Part shown: positions 33,175-41,397 of the stretch, in pieces
Layout of the letters: each line of letters starts with the position of its first letter
How positions within the stretch are numbered: position 1 is the first letter of the stretch
Assembly (NCBI RefSeq): GCF_014203235.1
Contig: NZ_JACHIN010000029.1
Coordinates: 1 to 54,757 of the forward strand
Reading direction: 5' to 3'
Length of the DNA stretch: 54,757 bases
Source: Nonomuraea endophytica
Lineage (GTDB): Bacteria > Actinomycetota > Actinomycetes > Streptosporangiales > Streptosporangiaceae
The notes under the pieces: model-generated
What the model was told of the DNA's origin: nothing
Database searches by the model: none
The model's input: the letters and a program-made list of their open reading frames with translations, nothing else
Translations under genes and position numbers: made by a program

Positions 33175-34223
33175 GGCGATCCTCCGGGGAAGGGGTCGTA
33201 GTGCGGGTTGGGGATGAAGTTCTGCGGCGTTTTGGGCACCCCTTGCGGCCAGGCGCCGGTGATGTATCTCCGATGCACTCCGCCGGGGAAGGCGATCTCG
33301 CGTTCGTGGGACAGATGGCTCGCGGCCTTCACGGTGTCCTGGACGTCGATCCCGCCGGGGGCGTCGACCTCGTAGACGTAGCGGCGCGGGACGACGTTGT
33401 CGATGTCCATGCGCGTGCTGGTCCCGACGAAGGCGGACGGCTTGGCCTTGAGCACGTAGTCGGACAGGTTCGTCATCGACGGGTCGCGCGGCCGTAGCCC
33501 TCGCTCGAAGACCTCGTCGGGAGCCTTGTCCTCGGCGCGGTAGACCGGCGGGCGGTCACGCCGCCAGATCGGGTACGGCGTGATGGACGCGACGTCGACG
33601 TTCTTGTCGGCCGCCGACTCGAGGTGGTTGCCGGGGCCGCGCACGGGCGTCGGCGGCCGCTTGCCCGGCGGGATCGCGCCGGACCCCGTCTTGGTGGCCG
33701 GCTTGCGCAGCAGCGCGGACGCGCGTCCGAACAGGCGCAGCGCGCTGCGTTCCAGAAGTTCGACCATCCGGCGGATGATCTCCCGCGCGGCCGTCCTGGC
33801 GTCGCCCACGGCGGGACCCACGGCGGCCAGCGAGGCGCCGGCGGTGGGGCCCGAGGCCACGACCAGCCGCGACAGGTGCAGGGCGAGCCGCATGAGCAGG
33901 ACGATCAGCGCCACCTTCATGGCGAGCACGATCATCGCGGAGATCTGTAACGCGCCGCCGATGAGCAGCGCGGCGGTGACCGCGTCGCCGGAGCGGCCGG
34001 AGGTGTCACGCCACTCGCCGTCGAACGCCCGGACGCCCTCACCCGCGTTGCGCGCGGTGGTCCGGGCGGCGTGCGTGGCCGCGGTCGTGGAGACGCGCAC
34101 CGCCGTCATCGCGAAGGAGATCCACTGCGTTCCGGCCGCGTAGAGCCGGTCCTCGTCGACGAGCGGCCACGAGACGACGATGTTGAGCAGCATGGCCAGC
34201 CCCGGCGGTGGCTGCAGCGCCAC
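33171..34223 (-). CDS. Type VII-secreted polymorphic toxin with ADP-ribosyltransferase C-terminus
   Basis: 350 aa from GTG 34223 behind AAGGAGGGG. Residues 1-80 are a WXG-like helical segment with GEW near 69-71. Residues 82-115 are strongly hydrophobic (IGGALQISAMIVLAMKVALI), a membrane helix pair. A basic Pro linker spans 170-200. The C-terminal domain (about 225-330) has the cholera toxin/pierisin-type signature: Arg229 in VYRAED, the STS-like GTSTR (267-271), YVYEVDAPGG, and the ExE pair Glu307/Glu309 in HEREIAFPGG. ExE suggests an arginine target; related pierisin/Scabin enzymes have QxE and modify DNA. Assignment of target is tentative. Confidence 0.75.
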   Translation of the reverse strand: MALQPPPGLAMLLNIVVSWPLVDEDRLYAAGTQWISFAMTAVRVSTTAATHAARTTARNAGEGVRAFDGEWRDTSGRSGDAVTAALLIGGALQISAMIVLAMKVALIVLLMRLALHLSRLVVASGPTAGASLAAVGPAVGDARTAAREIIRRMVELLERSALRLFGRASALLRKPATKTGSGAIPPGKRPPTPVRGPGNHLESAADKNVDVASITPYPIWRRDRPPVYRAEDKAPDEVFERGLRPRDPSMTNLSDYVLKAKPSAFVGTSTRMDIDNVVPRRYVYEVDAPGGIDVQDTVKAASHLSHEREIAFPGGVHRRYITGAWPQGVPKTPQNFIPNPHYDPFPGGSP

Positions 34224-34297
34224 TGTGCCCCTCCTTGCCCCGGTGATCACATCCGAGGCGTCACTGTAGTGGGACGGGGCCGCGCGGGGCCGGGTCT

Positions 34298-35260
34298 TCA
34301 GTTCATGGAGATGTGCGGGTGGTCGAAGTGGTTCTCGGTGATGCTGCCGCGGTCGCTCATCGCCCGCCATCCCGAGCCCATGTTGATGCGCTGCTTCCAG
34401 ATCACGTACTTCACGCCGAAGCGGTCCTTGTTCTTGATCGCCCAGGCCGCGATCTGGTCGCCGAGGGCCTGGTTGGCGGCCGTGGGCATGGAGCCGCCGG
34501 TGCTCATCATGAAGTCGCAGGCCCGGCCGAGCGGGTGCTCGCCGCCGCCGCCCGAGCGGTAGCAGCCGACCTCGAAGGGCAGGTTGAAGGTCTTCTTGAT
34601 CTCGTCGCGGATGATCCGCATGCGGGAGGTGATGTTGTCGGAGCCGGAGGGCAGCTCGGGGGACCAGGTGCCGTTGTTGCGCTTGCCGGTGCCGTACGGC
34701 ATGAGGTCCTGGAGCTTGTCCTTGATGTCCTTGATGACGCCTTCGGCCTCGTCGCGCTCCTTGTCCACCTCGTCCGCCTGTCCGGCGATCTGGGTGGTGA
34801 GCGCGGCGGCCGCGTCGGCGGCCTTCTTCTTCTCGTCGCGGGCGGCGGCGACGCCCGCGATGACCGCCTGCTCCTCGTCGGTGAGCTGCTCCAGTACGGC
34901 CGCGCCCGGCGCGTCAGGCGTGTAAAGGAAGCCGGGCAGCGAGGTGCCGGTGCCCTGGTAGCGCAGCTGGGCGATCTCGGCCACCCGCCGCTCGGCCTCG
35001 ACCAGCGCCGTCTCGGCGGCGGCCAGGCGGCCCTGGGCGGCCTTCTCCGCCTCCTTCGCCTTGGCGAGGGCCACGCGCTTGCCGTTGTAACTCTCGATGA
35101 GCTTGTCGACCTGTGTGTTGAGCTTCTTCAGCTCGGCCCGCAGCTGCTTCTCACTCGGCTTGGGCGCGGCCTGCGCGGTCGCGGGGGTGAGCGCCAGAGC
35201 TGCGGCGGTGATGAGACCGATGGCCAAAGTCGCGGGGGACGCAACCGCCACGTGGGGCAT
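34298..35260 (-). CDS. Secreted coiled-coil protein with C-terminal M15-like peptidase domain
   Basis: 320 aa. Signal peptide to about residue 31 (ATAQA), a long coiled coil (about 35-185, KPSEKQLRAELKKLNTQVDKL onward), then a C-terminal domain with zinc-site residues in HPLGRACDF and HFDHPHISM, as in D-Ala-D-Ala/VanY-related enzymes and the phage-type ARB_07466 family. Likely acts on peptidoglycan. The ATG at 35260 has its AGAGGA directly adjacent, so GTG three codons later could be the real start. Controlled by the c-di-AMP riboswitch immediately upstream. Confidence 0.87.
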   Translation of the reverse strand: MPHVAVASPATLAIGLITAAALALTPATAQAAPKPSEKQLRAELKKLNTQVDKLIESYNGKRVALAKAKEAEKAAQGRLAAAETALVEAERRVAEIAQLRYQGTGTSLPGFLYTPDAPGAAVLEQLTDEEQAVIAGVAAARDEKKKAADAAAALTTQIAGQADEVDKERDEAEGVIKDIKDKLQDLMPYGTGKRNNGTWSPELPSGSDNITSRMRIIRDEIKKTFNLPFEVGCYRSGGGGEHPLGRACDFMMSTGGSMPTAANQALGDQIAAWAIKNKDRFGVKYVIWKQRINMGSGWRAMSDRGSITENHFDHPHISMN

Positions 35261-35271
35261 TCCTCTCCATC

Positions 35272-35392
35272 TGCCGGCCGGGTTAGCTGACGGGTTCGGG
35301 CAGGAGATGCCCTACCACCGAAGTGGATTCACCCCAGGTGAGGGTGGGTCCCCGGCTCCCGGGCAACACGCCCGGGATTAGGCGGCAACGGC
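35272..35392 (-). promoter_or_regulatory. ydaO-yuaA cyclic di-AMP riboswitch
   Basis: The minus strand carries the conserved blocks in order: CCGCCTAATCCCGGGC, GAGCCGGGGACCCA, GGGGTGAATCC, GGTAGGGCA, and CGAACCCGTCAGCTAACC. A variable hairpin lies between the first two. The element ends about a dozen bases before the start codon, next to the ribosome site, so it could act on translation or on a nearby stop. In actinobacteria this class sits before cell-wall hydrolase genes and turns them off when c-di-AMP is high. Confidence 0.92.
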
Positions 35393-35460
35393 TGTGACAA
35401 CCGGTGCGTGAGGGATATTAGTAGTAAATGGCGGGTAACGCGACTCCAAGAGGAAACCAA

Positions 35461-36522
35461 TTAGTGATCTACCTGTGATCGAAGCAGTCGCGCCGCCTCC
35501 TCGGGCAGCACGTCGTTGACGAAGGCCCCCATCGCCGACTCCGACCCCGCCAGGTACTTGAGCTTGCCGGGCGCGCGCCTGATCGAGAACAGCTCCAGGT
35601 GGAGATATCCCAGCTCACGCAGGTGCCGCACCGGCGCCTGGTGCCACGCCGAGATGTACGGCATGGCCATCCCGAAGATCCCGTCCAGCGCCCGCAGCAC
35701 TGAGGTGTAGAGCGGCGCGAAGGCCGCCCGCTCCGCCTCGGTCAGCGCCGCGAGATCCGGCACCTGCCGGTGCGGATAGACGTGCACCTCGTACGGCCAG
35801 CGCGCCGCGGCGGGCACGAAGGCGGTCCACAGCTCGTTGGCCGCCACGACCCGCTCCCCGGCCCGTTCGGCGGCCAGCACGTCGGCGAACAGCCCCGGCC
35901 GCCGCTGCGCCGCCGTGAGCTGCAGCTTGGTCCGCGGCGTCACATAGGGGTAGGCGTAGATCTGCCCGTGCGGGTGGGGCAGCGTGATCCCGATCTCCTC
36001 GCCCCGGTTCTCGAAGATGAAGACCTGCTCCACGCCGTCGATCGCGGACAGCTCGGCGGTGCGGTCCGCCCACGCCTCCATGACCAGCTCGACCTGCGCG
36101 TCGCTCAGCCGCGAGAACGACGAGGAGTGCTCGGAGGTGAAGCACACCACTTCACATCTCCCCGCACCCGGCCGAACCTCACTCAAGCCGCCCACGTCGT
36201 GATAAGTCCCAAAATTTCCGCTGAAAGAGGGGAAGCGGTTCTCGAACACCACCACGTCATAGTCGTGCGCCGGGATCTCCGAGGCCCGCGTGTCGGACGA
36301 CGGGCACAGCGGGCACTCGTCGGCCGGCGGCAGGAACGTCCGCGTCTGCCGGTGCCCCGCGATCGCGATCCACTCCTCGGTCAGCGGGTCGTAGCGCAGC
36401 TCGGAGGCGAGCGGCCGGGGGTCGAGCGGCCGCTGGTCCACCGCGCCGCGGTCGGCGTCGTCGCGCCGGTCGAAGTAGATCAGCTCTCGCCCGTCGGCCA
36501 GGTGTGTGATGGTGCGCTTCAC
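35461..36522 (-). CDS. galT: Galactose-1-phosphate uridylyltransferase
   Basis: 353 aa. Active-site HPHGQ with nucleophile His185; zinc ligands start with Cys70 and Cys73 (CPLCP); NRFPSFSGN matches the uridine-binding region. It exchanges UMP between UDP-glucose and galactose-1-phosphate in the Leloir pathway. The GTG start overlaps the regulator stop (GTGA). galK and galE are not next to it, so the pathway is split in this genome or lies elsewhere. Confidence 0.94.
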   Translation of the reverse strand: MKRTITHLADGRELIYFDRRDDADRGAVDQRPLDPRPLASELRYDPLTEEWIAIAGHRQTRTFLPPADECPLCPSSDTRASEIPAHDYDVVVFENRFPSFSGNFGTYHDVGGLSEVRPGAGRCEVVCFTSEHSSSFSRLSDAQVELVMEAWADRTAELSAIDGVEQVFIFENRGEEIGITLPHPHGQIYAYPYVTPRTKLQLTAAQRRPGLFADVLAAERAGERVVAANELWTAFVPAAARWPYEVHVYPHRQVPDLAALTEAERAAFAPLYTSVLRALDGIFGMAMPYISAWHQAPVRHLRELGYLHLELFSIRRAPGKLKYLAGSESAMGAFVNDVLPEEAARLLRSQVDH

Positions 36523-37298
36523 TGCGTGCCCTCCGCGATGATCAGTTCCCCGACGCGCTCGGTCAGCTCGGCGCGCGCCTCGGCGGGCAGGCCCTGGTCG
36601 CTGATGACGACGTCGGCCTCCGCCAGGTCGGCGATCGTGCTGATGCCGACGATGTTCCACTTGGTGTGGTCGACCGGCACGACCAGGCGGTGGGCGGCGG
36701 CCACCAGCTCCCGGTCGGTCTCCGACTCCAGCAGGTTCGGCGTGGTGAACCCGGCGCGCACGCTCATCCCGTGCACGCCCAGGAACAGCGTGTCCACGTG
36801 CAGCCTGCGGATCGCGGCGACGGCGACCGGACCGACCAGCGCGTCGGAGGGCGTGCGGACGCCGCCGGTGAGCACCACCGTGCGGTCGGTGCGCGGGGTG
36901 CGGTGGAAGACGTCGGCGACCGGGACCGAGTTGGTGATGACGGTGAGGTCGGGGACCGAGACCAGGTGGTGGGCCAGCGCCCACGTGGTGGTGCCCGCCG
37001 ACAGGGCGACCGCGGTGCCGGGCCCGACCAGCTGGGCGGCGCGGCGCGCGATCGCCTCCTTCTCCTGCTGCTGGCGGGCGGACTTGGCGGTGAAGCCCGG
37101 CTCCTCCGTGGAGCCGGGGCCAAGCGTGGTCGCGCCGCCGTGCACCTTCTCCAGCAGGCCGCGTTCGGCCAGGGACTCCAGGTCGCGCCGGACGGTCATG
37201 TCGGAGACGCCGAGCTCGCGCACGAGGTCGGCCACGCGGACGCCGCCGCTGGCCCGGACCCGTTCGAGGATCGTCTGTTGCCGCTGCTGGGCGAGCAC
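36519..37298 (-). CDS. DeoR-family transcriptional regulator
   Basis: 259 aa. N-terminal DeoR helix-turn-helix (QRQQTILERVRASGGVRVADLVRELGVSDMTVRRDLESL) and a C-terminal sugar-phosphate sensor fold (SAGTTTWALAHHL, LFLGVHGMS). GTG at 37298 with AGGAGG is preferred to a TTG eight codons upstream. Cotranscribed and translationally coupled with galT, so it likely responds to a galactose-pathway phosphate. Confidence 0.9.
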   Translation of the reverse strand: MLAQQRQQTILERVRASGGVRVADLVRELGVSDMTVRRDLESLAERGLLEKVHGGATTLGPGSTEEPGFTAKSARQQQEKEAIARRAAQLVGPGTAVALSAGTTTWALAHHLVSVPDLTVITNSVPVADVFHRTPRTDRTVVLTGGVRTPSDALVGPVAVAAIRRLHVDTLFLGVHGMSVRAGFTTPNLLESETDRELVAAAHRLVVPVDHTKWNIVGISTIADLAEADVVISDQGLPAEARAELTERVGELIIAEGTQ

Positions 37299-37312
37299 GC
37301 GCCCTCCTTCCA

Positions 37313-37344
37313 ACAAGTTCAAACAGATTATGACATGAACATGT
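37313..37344 (-). promoter_or_regulatory. Candidate DeoR operator dyad
   Basis: ACAAGTTCA and TGAACATGT form nine-base arms with one mismatch separated by about 14 bp, just upstream of the regulator start. The segment is AT rich compared with its surroundings and includes TAATCT on the minus strand as a possible -10. Autoregulation is likely but unproven. Confidence 0.45.
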
Positions 37345-37432
37345 TGAAGAATGTGAGGTCGCTTGCCGGGGGCCCTGGTCTGGGATACGCATGCCGTACC
37401 CGGAAAACGGCCCGCTCAAAGGAGGACGACGG

Positions 37433-37510
37433 ATGGCAAGGCGCGCCCGCAAGTCCCGAGCACGCAAGAAGAAGAAGGCCAACCACGGCAAGCGCCCCGC
37501 GTCGCGCTGA
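37433..37510 (+). CDS. Ribosomal protein bL37 (25 aa)
   Basis: A tiny gene with a perfect AAAGGAGG ribosome site eight bases before ATG. The 25-residue product has about half Arg/Lys and ends in the diagnostic KANHGKRP segment of bL37, the short large-subunit protein first seen in mycobacterial ribosome structures. It has an Arg-rich start (MARRARKSR) and replaces the usual terminal Asn-Ala by Ala-Ser-Arg. Divergent from the DeoR gene; its stop is only three bases from the convergent oxidoreductase stop. Strong composition, ribosome site and motif make this firm despite its size. Confidence 0.88.
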   Translation: MARRARKSRARKKKKANHGKRPASR

Positions 37511-37513
37511 CGG

Positions 37514-38791
37514 TCACCCGGCCGCGGTGAGCTCCTTCACGGCGGCCGAAACCGCCCGGTGGAACGTCGGGTAGGCGTAGATCATCTCGTCGAGCCTGGT
37601 GAGCGGGACGCGCGCGTGCACCGCCAGCGTCAGCAGGCCCAGGACCTCGCCTCCCGGCGGCGCCGCGACGGTCGCGCCGACCAGGACGCCGTCGGCGGCC
37701 ACCAGCTTGACCAGCCCCTCGGCCTGGGCGATGTAACCGCGCGTGCCCAGGTCGCCCACGGCGATCCGCACGTCCAGGCCCCGCTCGCGGGCCTGCGCCT
37801 CGGTCGGGCCCACCGCGCCCACCTCGGGATCGGTGAAGGTCACCCGGGGCACGGCGTGGTACTCGGCCTCGTGCACCGGCTCGCCGAGGATCTCCTTGAC
37901 CACGATGTTCGCCTGGTACATCGACATGTGCGTGAAAGCGCCCTTTCCCACCGCGTCGCCGATCGCCCAGACGCCCTCGGCCGCGCGCATCCGCGCGTCC
38001 ACGGGGATCGCCCGCGCGCTCTCGTCGAGCCCGATCGCGCCGACGCCCAGCGCCTTCAGGTCCACCCGGCGGCCCGTCGCCACCAGCAGCCGCTCCGCCT
38101 CGGCGCCGGCGAGCGAGAAGCGGCCGTCCGCGTAGTCCACGCGCGCGACCTTGGCCGAGGTACGCACGTCGATGCCACGTCCGGTGAAGACCTTCTCCAG
38201 CAGCGCGCCGGCCTCCGGCTCCTCCAGGGCGATCAGCCGGTCGGCCGCCTCGACCACCGTCACCGCCACGCCGAACGCCCGGAACATCTGCGCCAGCTCC
38301 ACCCCGATCGCGCCGCCGCCCAGCACGATGATCGACTCGGGCAGCTCGGCGTTCTCGATCGCCTCATGGTTGGTCCAGTACGGCGTGCCCGCCAGCCCCT
38401 CGATCGGCGGCACGGCCGCCTGCGAACCGGTCGCGATCACGATGCCGCGCGCCGCGCGCAGCACCTGGTCGCCGACGGTCACCTCGCCCGGCCCGGTGAC
38501 GCGCCCGTGGCCCCTGACCAGGTGGCCGCCCTTGCCGGTGAAGCGGTCGGCGGCCACCTTGTCGTCCCAGGAGTCGGTGGCCTCGCGCACCCGGCGTACC
38601 AGCGCCGGCCACTCGCGCGAGGTCTCCGCCTCGTGAATCATGATCTTCGAGGGGATGCAGCCCCAGTAGGGGCACTCGCCGCCCACCAGGTTCGACTCGA
38701 CGGCGGCCACCCGCAGCCCCGCCTCGGCCAGCCGGCCGGCCACGTCCTCGCCGCCCGGACCCATCCCCAGCACGATCACATCGACATCCAT
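37514..38791 (-). CDS. Class I pyridine nucleotide-disulfide oxidoreductase
   Basis: 425 aa. FAD-binding GMGPGGEDVA at the N-terminus, redox-active GGECPYWGCIPSK with two cysteines, NAD(P)-binding GGGAIGVELAQ near 160, FAD-contact GDAVGKGAFTH near 275, and the C-terminal dimerisation domain with HRAVS in place of the family's His-x4-Glu pair. It resembles mercuric reductase or lipoamide dehydrogenase-like proteins without the heavy-metal-binding head. Substrate unknown. Single gene. Confidence 0.9.
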   Translation of the reverse strand: MDVDVIVLGMGPGGEDVAGRLAEAGLRVAAVESNLVGGECPYWGCIPSKIMIHEAETSREWPALVRRVREATDSWDDKVAADRFTGKGGHLVRGHGRVTGPGEVTVGDQVLRAARGIVIATGSQAAVPPIEGLAGTPYWTNHEAIENAELPESIIVLGGGAIGVELAQMFRAFGVAVTVVEAADRLIALEEPEAGALLEKVFTGRGIDVRTSAKVARVDYADGRFSLAGAEAERLLVATGRRVDLKALGVGAIGLDESARAIPVDARMRAAEGVWAIGDAVGKGAFTHMSMYQANIVVKEILGEPVHEAEYHAVPRVTFTDPEVGAVGPTEAQARERGLDVRIAVGDLGTRGYIAQAEGLVKLVAADGVLVGATVAAPPGGEVLGLLTLAVHARVPLTRLDEMIYAYPTFHRAVSAAVKELTAAG

Positions 38792-38833
38792 CTCACGAAC
38801 ATAACCGCGCCGGCTCCCGGAAAACCGCAGGGA

Positions 38834-40162
38834 TCACCCGGAATGTGGCAAATTCGCCAGTGCCTGGTCGACCCGCTCCTGCGGCAGCGCGTAGTCCTCC
38901 AGCTCGCCCGCCAGGTAGCGGTCGTAGGCGCCGAGGTCGAAGTGGCCGTGCCCGCACAGCGCGGTCAGCAGTACCTTCTCCTCGCCGCTCTCCTTGCACC
39001 GCAGCGCCTCGGCGATCGTCTCGGCCAGCGCGTGCGTCGGCTCCGGCGCCGGCACGATCCCCTCCGTACGCGCGAAGCGCACACCGGCCTCGAAACACTC
39101 GCTCTGCGACCTGGTGACCGCCTCGAACAGGCCCAGCTCGTACATGTGCGACAGCAGCGGCGACATGCCGTGGTAGCGCAGCCCGCCCGCGTGGATCGGG
39201 TCCGGCACGAAGTCGTGGCCGAGCGTGTGCATCTTCAGCAGCGGCGTGAACCCGGCCGTGTCGCCGAAGTCGTAGGCGTAGCGGCCGCGGGTGAACGACG
39301 GGCAGGCCTCCGGCTCCACCGCGCGGTAGGACGTCCGCGGGCTCTCGCGCATGAACGGGAAGGCCAGCCCGGCGAAGTTGGAGCCGCCGCCGGTGCAGCC
39401 GATGACCAGGTCCGGCATCTCCGGCATCTGCTTGAGCGCCTCCTCGCCGATGACCGTCTGGTGCAGCAGCACGTGGTTGAGCACCGAGCCCAGCGCGTAC
39501 CTGGTGTCGGCCGCGGCTCCCGCCACCTCGACCGCCTCGCTGATCGCGATGCCCAGGCTGCCGGTGGAGTCGGGGTGCTCGGTCAGGATCTTGCTGCCCG
39601 CGCTGGTCAGCGGGGACGGGCTGGCGTGGACGGCGGCGCCGTACACGCGCATGAGAGAGCGGCGGTAGGGCTTCTGGTCGTAGGAGGCGCGCACCATCCA
39701 GATCTCGCACTCCAGCCCGAACTGCGCGCACGCGAACGCCAGCGCCGAACCCCACTGCCCGGCCCCGGTCTCGGTGGTGAGCCTGCGCACGCCCTCGCGC
39801 TTGTTGTAGTACGCCTGCGGGACGGCGGTGTTCGGCTTGTGCGAGCCGGCGGGGGAGACGCCCTCGTACTTGTAGTAGATGCGCGCGGGGGTGCCCAGCG
39901 CCTTCTCCAGCCGGTGCGCCCGGATCAGCGGCGTCGGCCGCCACAGCCGGTAGACGTCCAGCACGTCCTGCGGGATCTCGATGAACCGCTCCCCGCTCAC
40001 CTCCTGGCCGATCAGCTCCATCGGGAACAGCGGCGCCAGATCGTCCGGGCCCACCGGCTGCCCTGTGGCGGGGTGCAGCGGTGGGGGAGGGGGCGTGGTG
40101 AGGTCGGGAACGATGTTGTACCAGTGGCCGGGAAGCATTGGTTCTTGTGCCATGTGGTCCAT
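38834..40162 (-). CDS. TrpB2-type tryptophan synthase beta-like enzyme
   Basis: 442 aa, longer at the N-terminus than TrpB1. PLP lysine Lys109 in GSHKPNTA, ETGAGQWGSAL, and the phosphate cup GCTGGGSNFAG are clear. TrpB2 enzymes condense serine with indole, often without TrpA, or act as salvage enzymes. No other trp genes are near, which fits a salvage role. ATG at 40162 or three codons later is possible; neither has a strong ribosome site. The start lies beside a long dyad shared with the divergent hydrolase gene. Confidence 0.9.
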   Translation of the reverse strand: MDHMAQEPMLPGHWYNIVPDLTTPPPPPLHPATGQPVGPDDLAPLFPMELIGQEVSGERFIEIPQDVLDVYRLWRPTPLIRAHRLEKALGTPARIYYKYEGVSPAGSHKPNTAVPQAYYNKREGVRRLTTETGAGQWGSALAFACAQFGLECEIWMVRASYDQKPYRRSLMRVYGAAVHASPSPLTSAGSKILTEHPDSTGSLGIAISEAVEVAGAAADTRYALGSVLNHVLLHQTVIGEEALKQMPEMPDLVIGCTGGGSNFAGLAFPFMRESPRTSYRAVEPEACPSFTRGRYAYDFGDTAGFTPLLKMHTLGHDFVPDPIHAGGLRYHGMSPLLSHMYELGLFEAVTRSQSECFEAGVRFARTEGIVPAPEPTHALAETIAEALRCKESGEEKVLLTALCGHGHFDLGAYDRYLAGELEDYALPQERVDQALANLPHSG

Positions 40163-40197
40163 TGAACTGCGGCGCAGCCCGGTTGGTCAGACCCAGT

Positions 40198-40278
40198 CCT
40201 TCAGCTATTCAACGTTGCTATCTACCGGTAGTAAGTGCTACTTTATACCGGTAGATAGCAACGCTGAATAGCTGAAGG
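40198..40278. repeat. 81-bp dyad with 33-bp arms in a divergent promoter region
   Basis: Left arm 40198-40230 and right arm 40246-40278 are complementary in 32 of 33 positions; the spacer is GTAAGTGCTACTTTA. Each arm ends inward in TACCGGTA, giving two palindromic sites with centres 23 bp apart, about two helix turns. On the plus strand TTGCTA, 18 bp, TACTTT forms a promoter-like pair inside the dyad. The right arm ends in GAAGG, part of the ribosome site of the hydrolase gene. TetR-like double operator, hairpin attenuator or mobile element remnant are all possible. Confidence 0.85.
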
Positions 40279-40287
40279 GAGTGTTCC

Positions 40288-41097
40288 GTGGGCAAGAACA
40301 GCGTTTCCCCCGCCCCTCCGAAGTGGACCGGCATGGTGCCGGTCGGCGATACGGCCCTGGCCGTGACCGACACCGGCGGTCCCGGCATCCCCGTGCTCTA
40401 CCTCAACGGCCACGCCGGCGTTCAGCCCCAATGGCGGCGGGTCATCGCCGACCTGGGGACGGAGTGGCGGCACATCACCTACGACATGCGGGCGCGCGGC
40501 AGATCGAAGCGTTCGGCGGACTACTCGTTCGAGACGAACGTGCGGGACGTCGATGCCGTTCTGGCGGCCAGGGGTGTGGAACGGGCGCTGCTGGTGGGCT
40601 GGTCGTATGGGGCGTTCGTCGCGGCGCACTGGGTCAGCCGCCATCCCGGCCGTGCCGTGGGCGCGATCCTGGTCGAGGGCGCGCAGCCGTACGACTGGCT
40701 CGACGAGGCCCTGGAGAAGCGGATCCGTAAGTTGTGGCGGCGGCTGAGCTGGTTCCTGCTGTTGCTGCGCCCGTTCGGCGTGGCCCCGAGGATGACCGCC
40801 GAGCAGCTGGCGAACAGCAACATCGAGGCGGGTGAGATCGCCCGCGAGCGAAAACTCGGCCCCGTGCTGGACAACATCACCGTCCCGGCCCGCTACGTGC
40901 TCGCGTCGGGGGCGTCTCTCGGGAGCAAGGGGGACGAGCAGGAACGGATCCGCGCCAGCCTCCCCGCGGTGACCGCCCGCAACCCGAACATCAAGATCAG
41001 CGCGAAGGTTTCCAGCAACCACGGCAACATCCTGCGCAAGGACTTCCGCGCCGTCGCCGCCGCCATACGCGAGGTCGCCGCCCTCGACCGGCCCTGA
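40288..41097 (+). CDS. Alpha/beta hydrolase
   Basis: 269 aa. Oxyanion region LNGHAG near residue 40, nucleophile elbow GWSYGA near 109-114, and a C-terminal His in SSNHGNIL. The substrate is not evident. GTG start with AAGGGAG. Strong dyad upstream suggests tight control. An MFS remnant follows, hinting at a former hydrolase-exporter pair. Confidence 0.88.
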   Translation: MGKNSVSPAPPKWTGMVPVGDTALAVTDTGGPGIPVLYLNGHAGVQPQWRRVIADLGTEWRHITYDMRARGRSKRSADYSFETNVRDVDAVLAARGVERALLVGWSYGAFVAAHWVSRHPGRAVGAILVEGAQPYDWLDEALEKRIRKLWRRLSWFLLLLRPFGVAPRMTAEQLANSNIEAGEIARERKLGPVLDNITVPARYVLASGASLGSKGDEQERIRASLPAVTARNPNIKISAKVSSNHGNILRKDFRAVAAAIREVAALDRP

Positions 41098-41114
41098 AGC
41101 CCCCTTCCCCTGGA

Positions 41115-41369
41115 GTGATCCCCTGCGGGAAGCGTGCAGGCGCCGCCTTCGACAGGGGTCCGCGCGCTCGCCCCGACCTGGGACGCGCCCTCGCCCGCTT
41201 TCAGCTCTCCACGGGCTTCGGCCTGGCCGTCTCCCCGGCGGTCATCACCGCACTCGCCGCCCACGGCCCGGCCGCCCTCTGGGGCGGCCTCGCCGGTGCG
41301 ACACTCCTGTCCGCCTCCGCCGTCACCACGGAGACGGATCAAGGACGGACCGCCCGCTCGGCTCCCTGA
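41115..41369 (+). pseudogene. C-terminal remnant of an MFS transporter
   Basis: The 84-aa frame has the segment FQLSTGFGLAVSPAVITALAAHGPAALWGGLAGATLL, which resembles the last two helices of a drug-type MFS exporter. The other ten or so helices are missing and no start signal precedes it. Likely a decayed gene tail; could also be a chance frame, so confidence is modest. Confidence 0.4.
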
Positions 41370-41397
41370 GCTACCCGCGGCCCCGGAAGGTCCTGGG

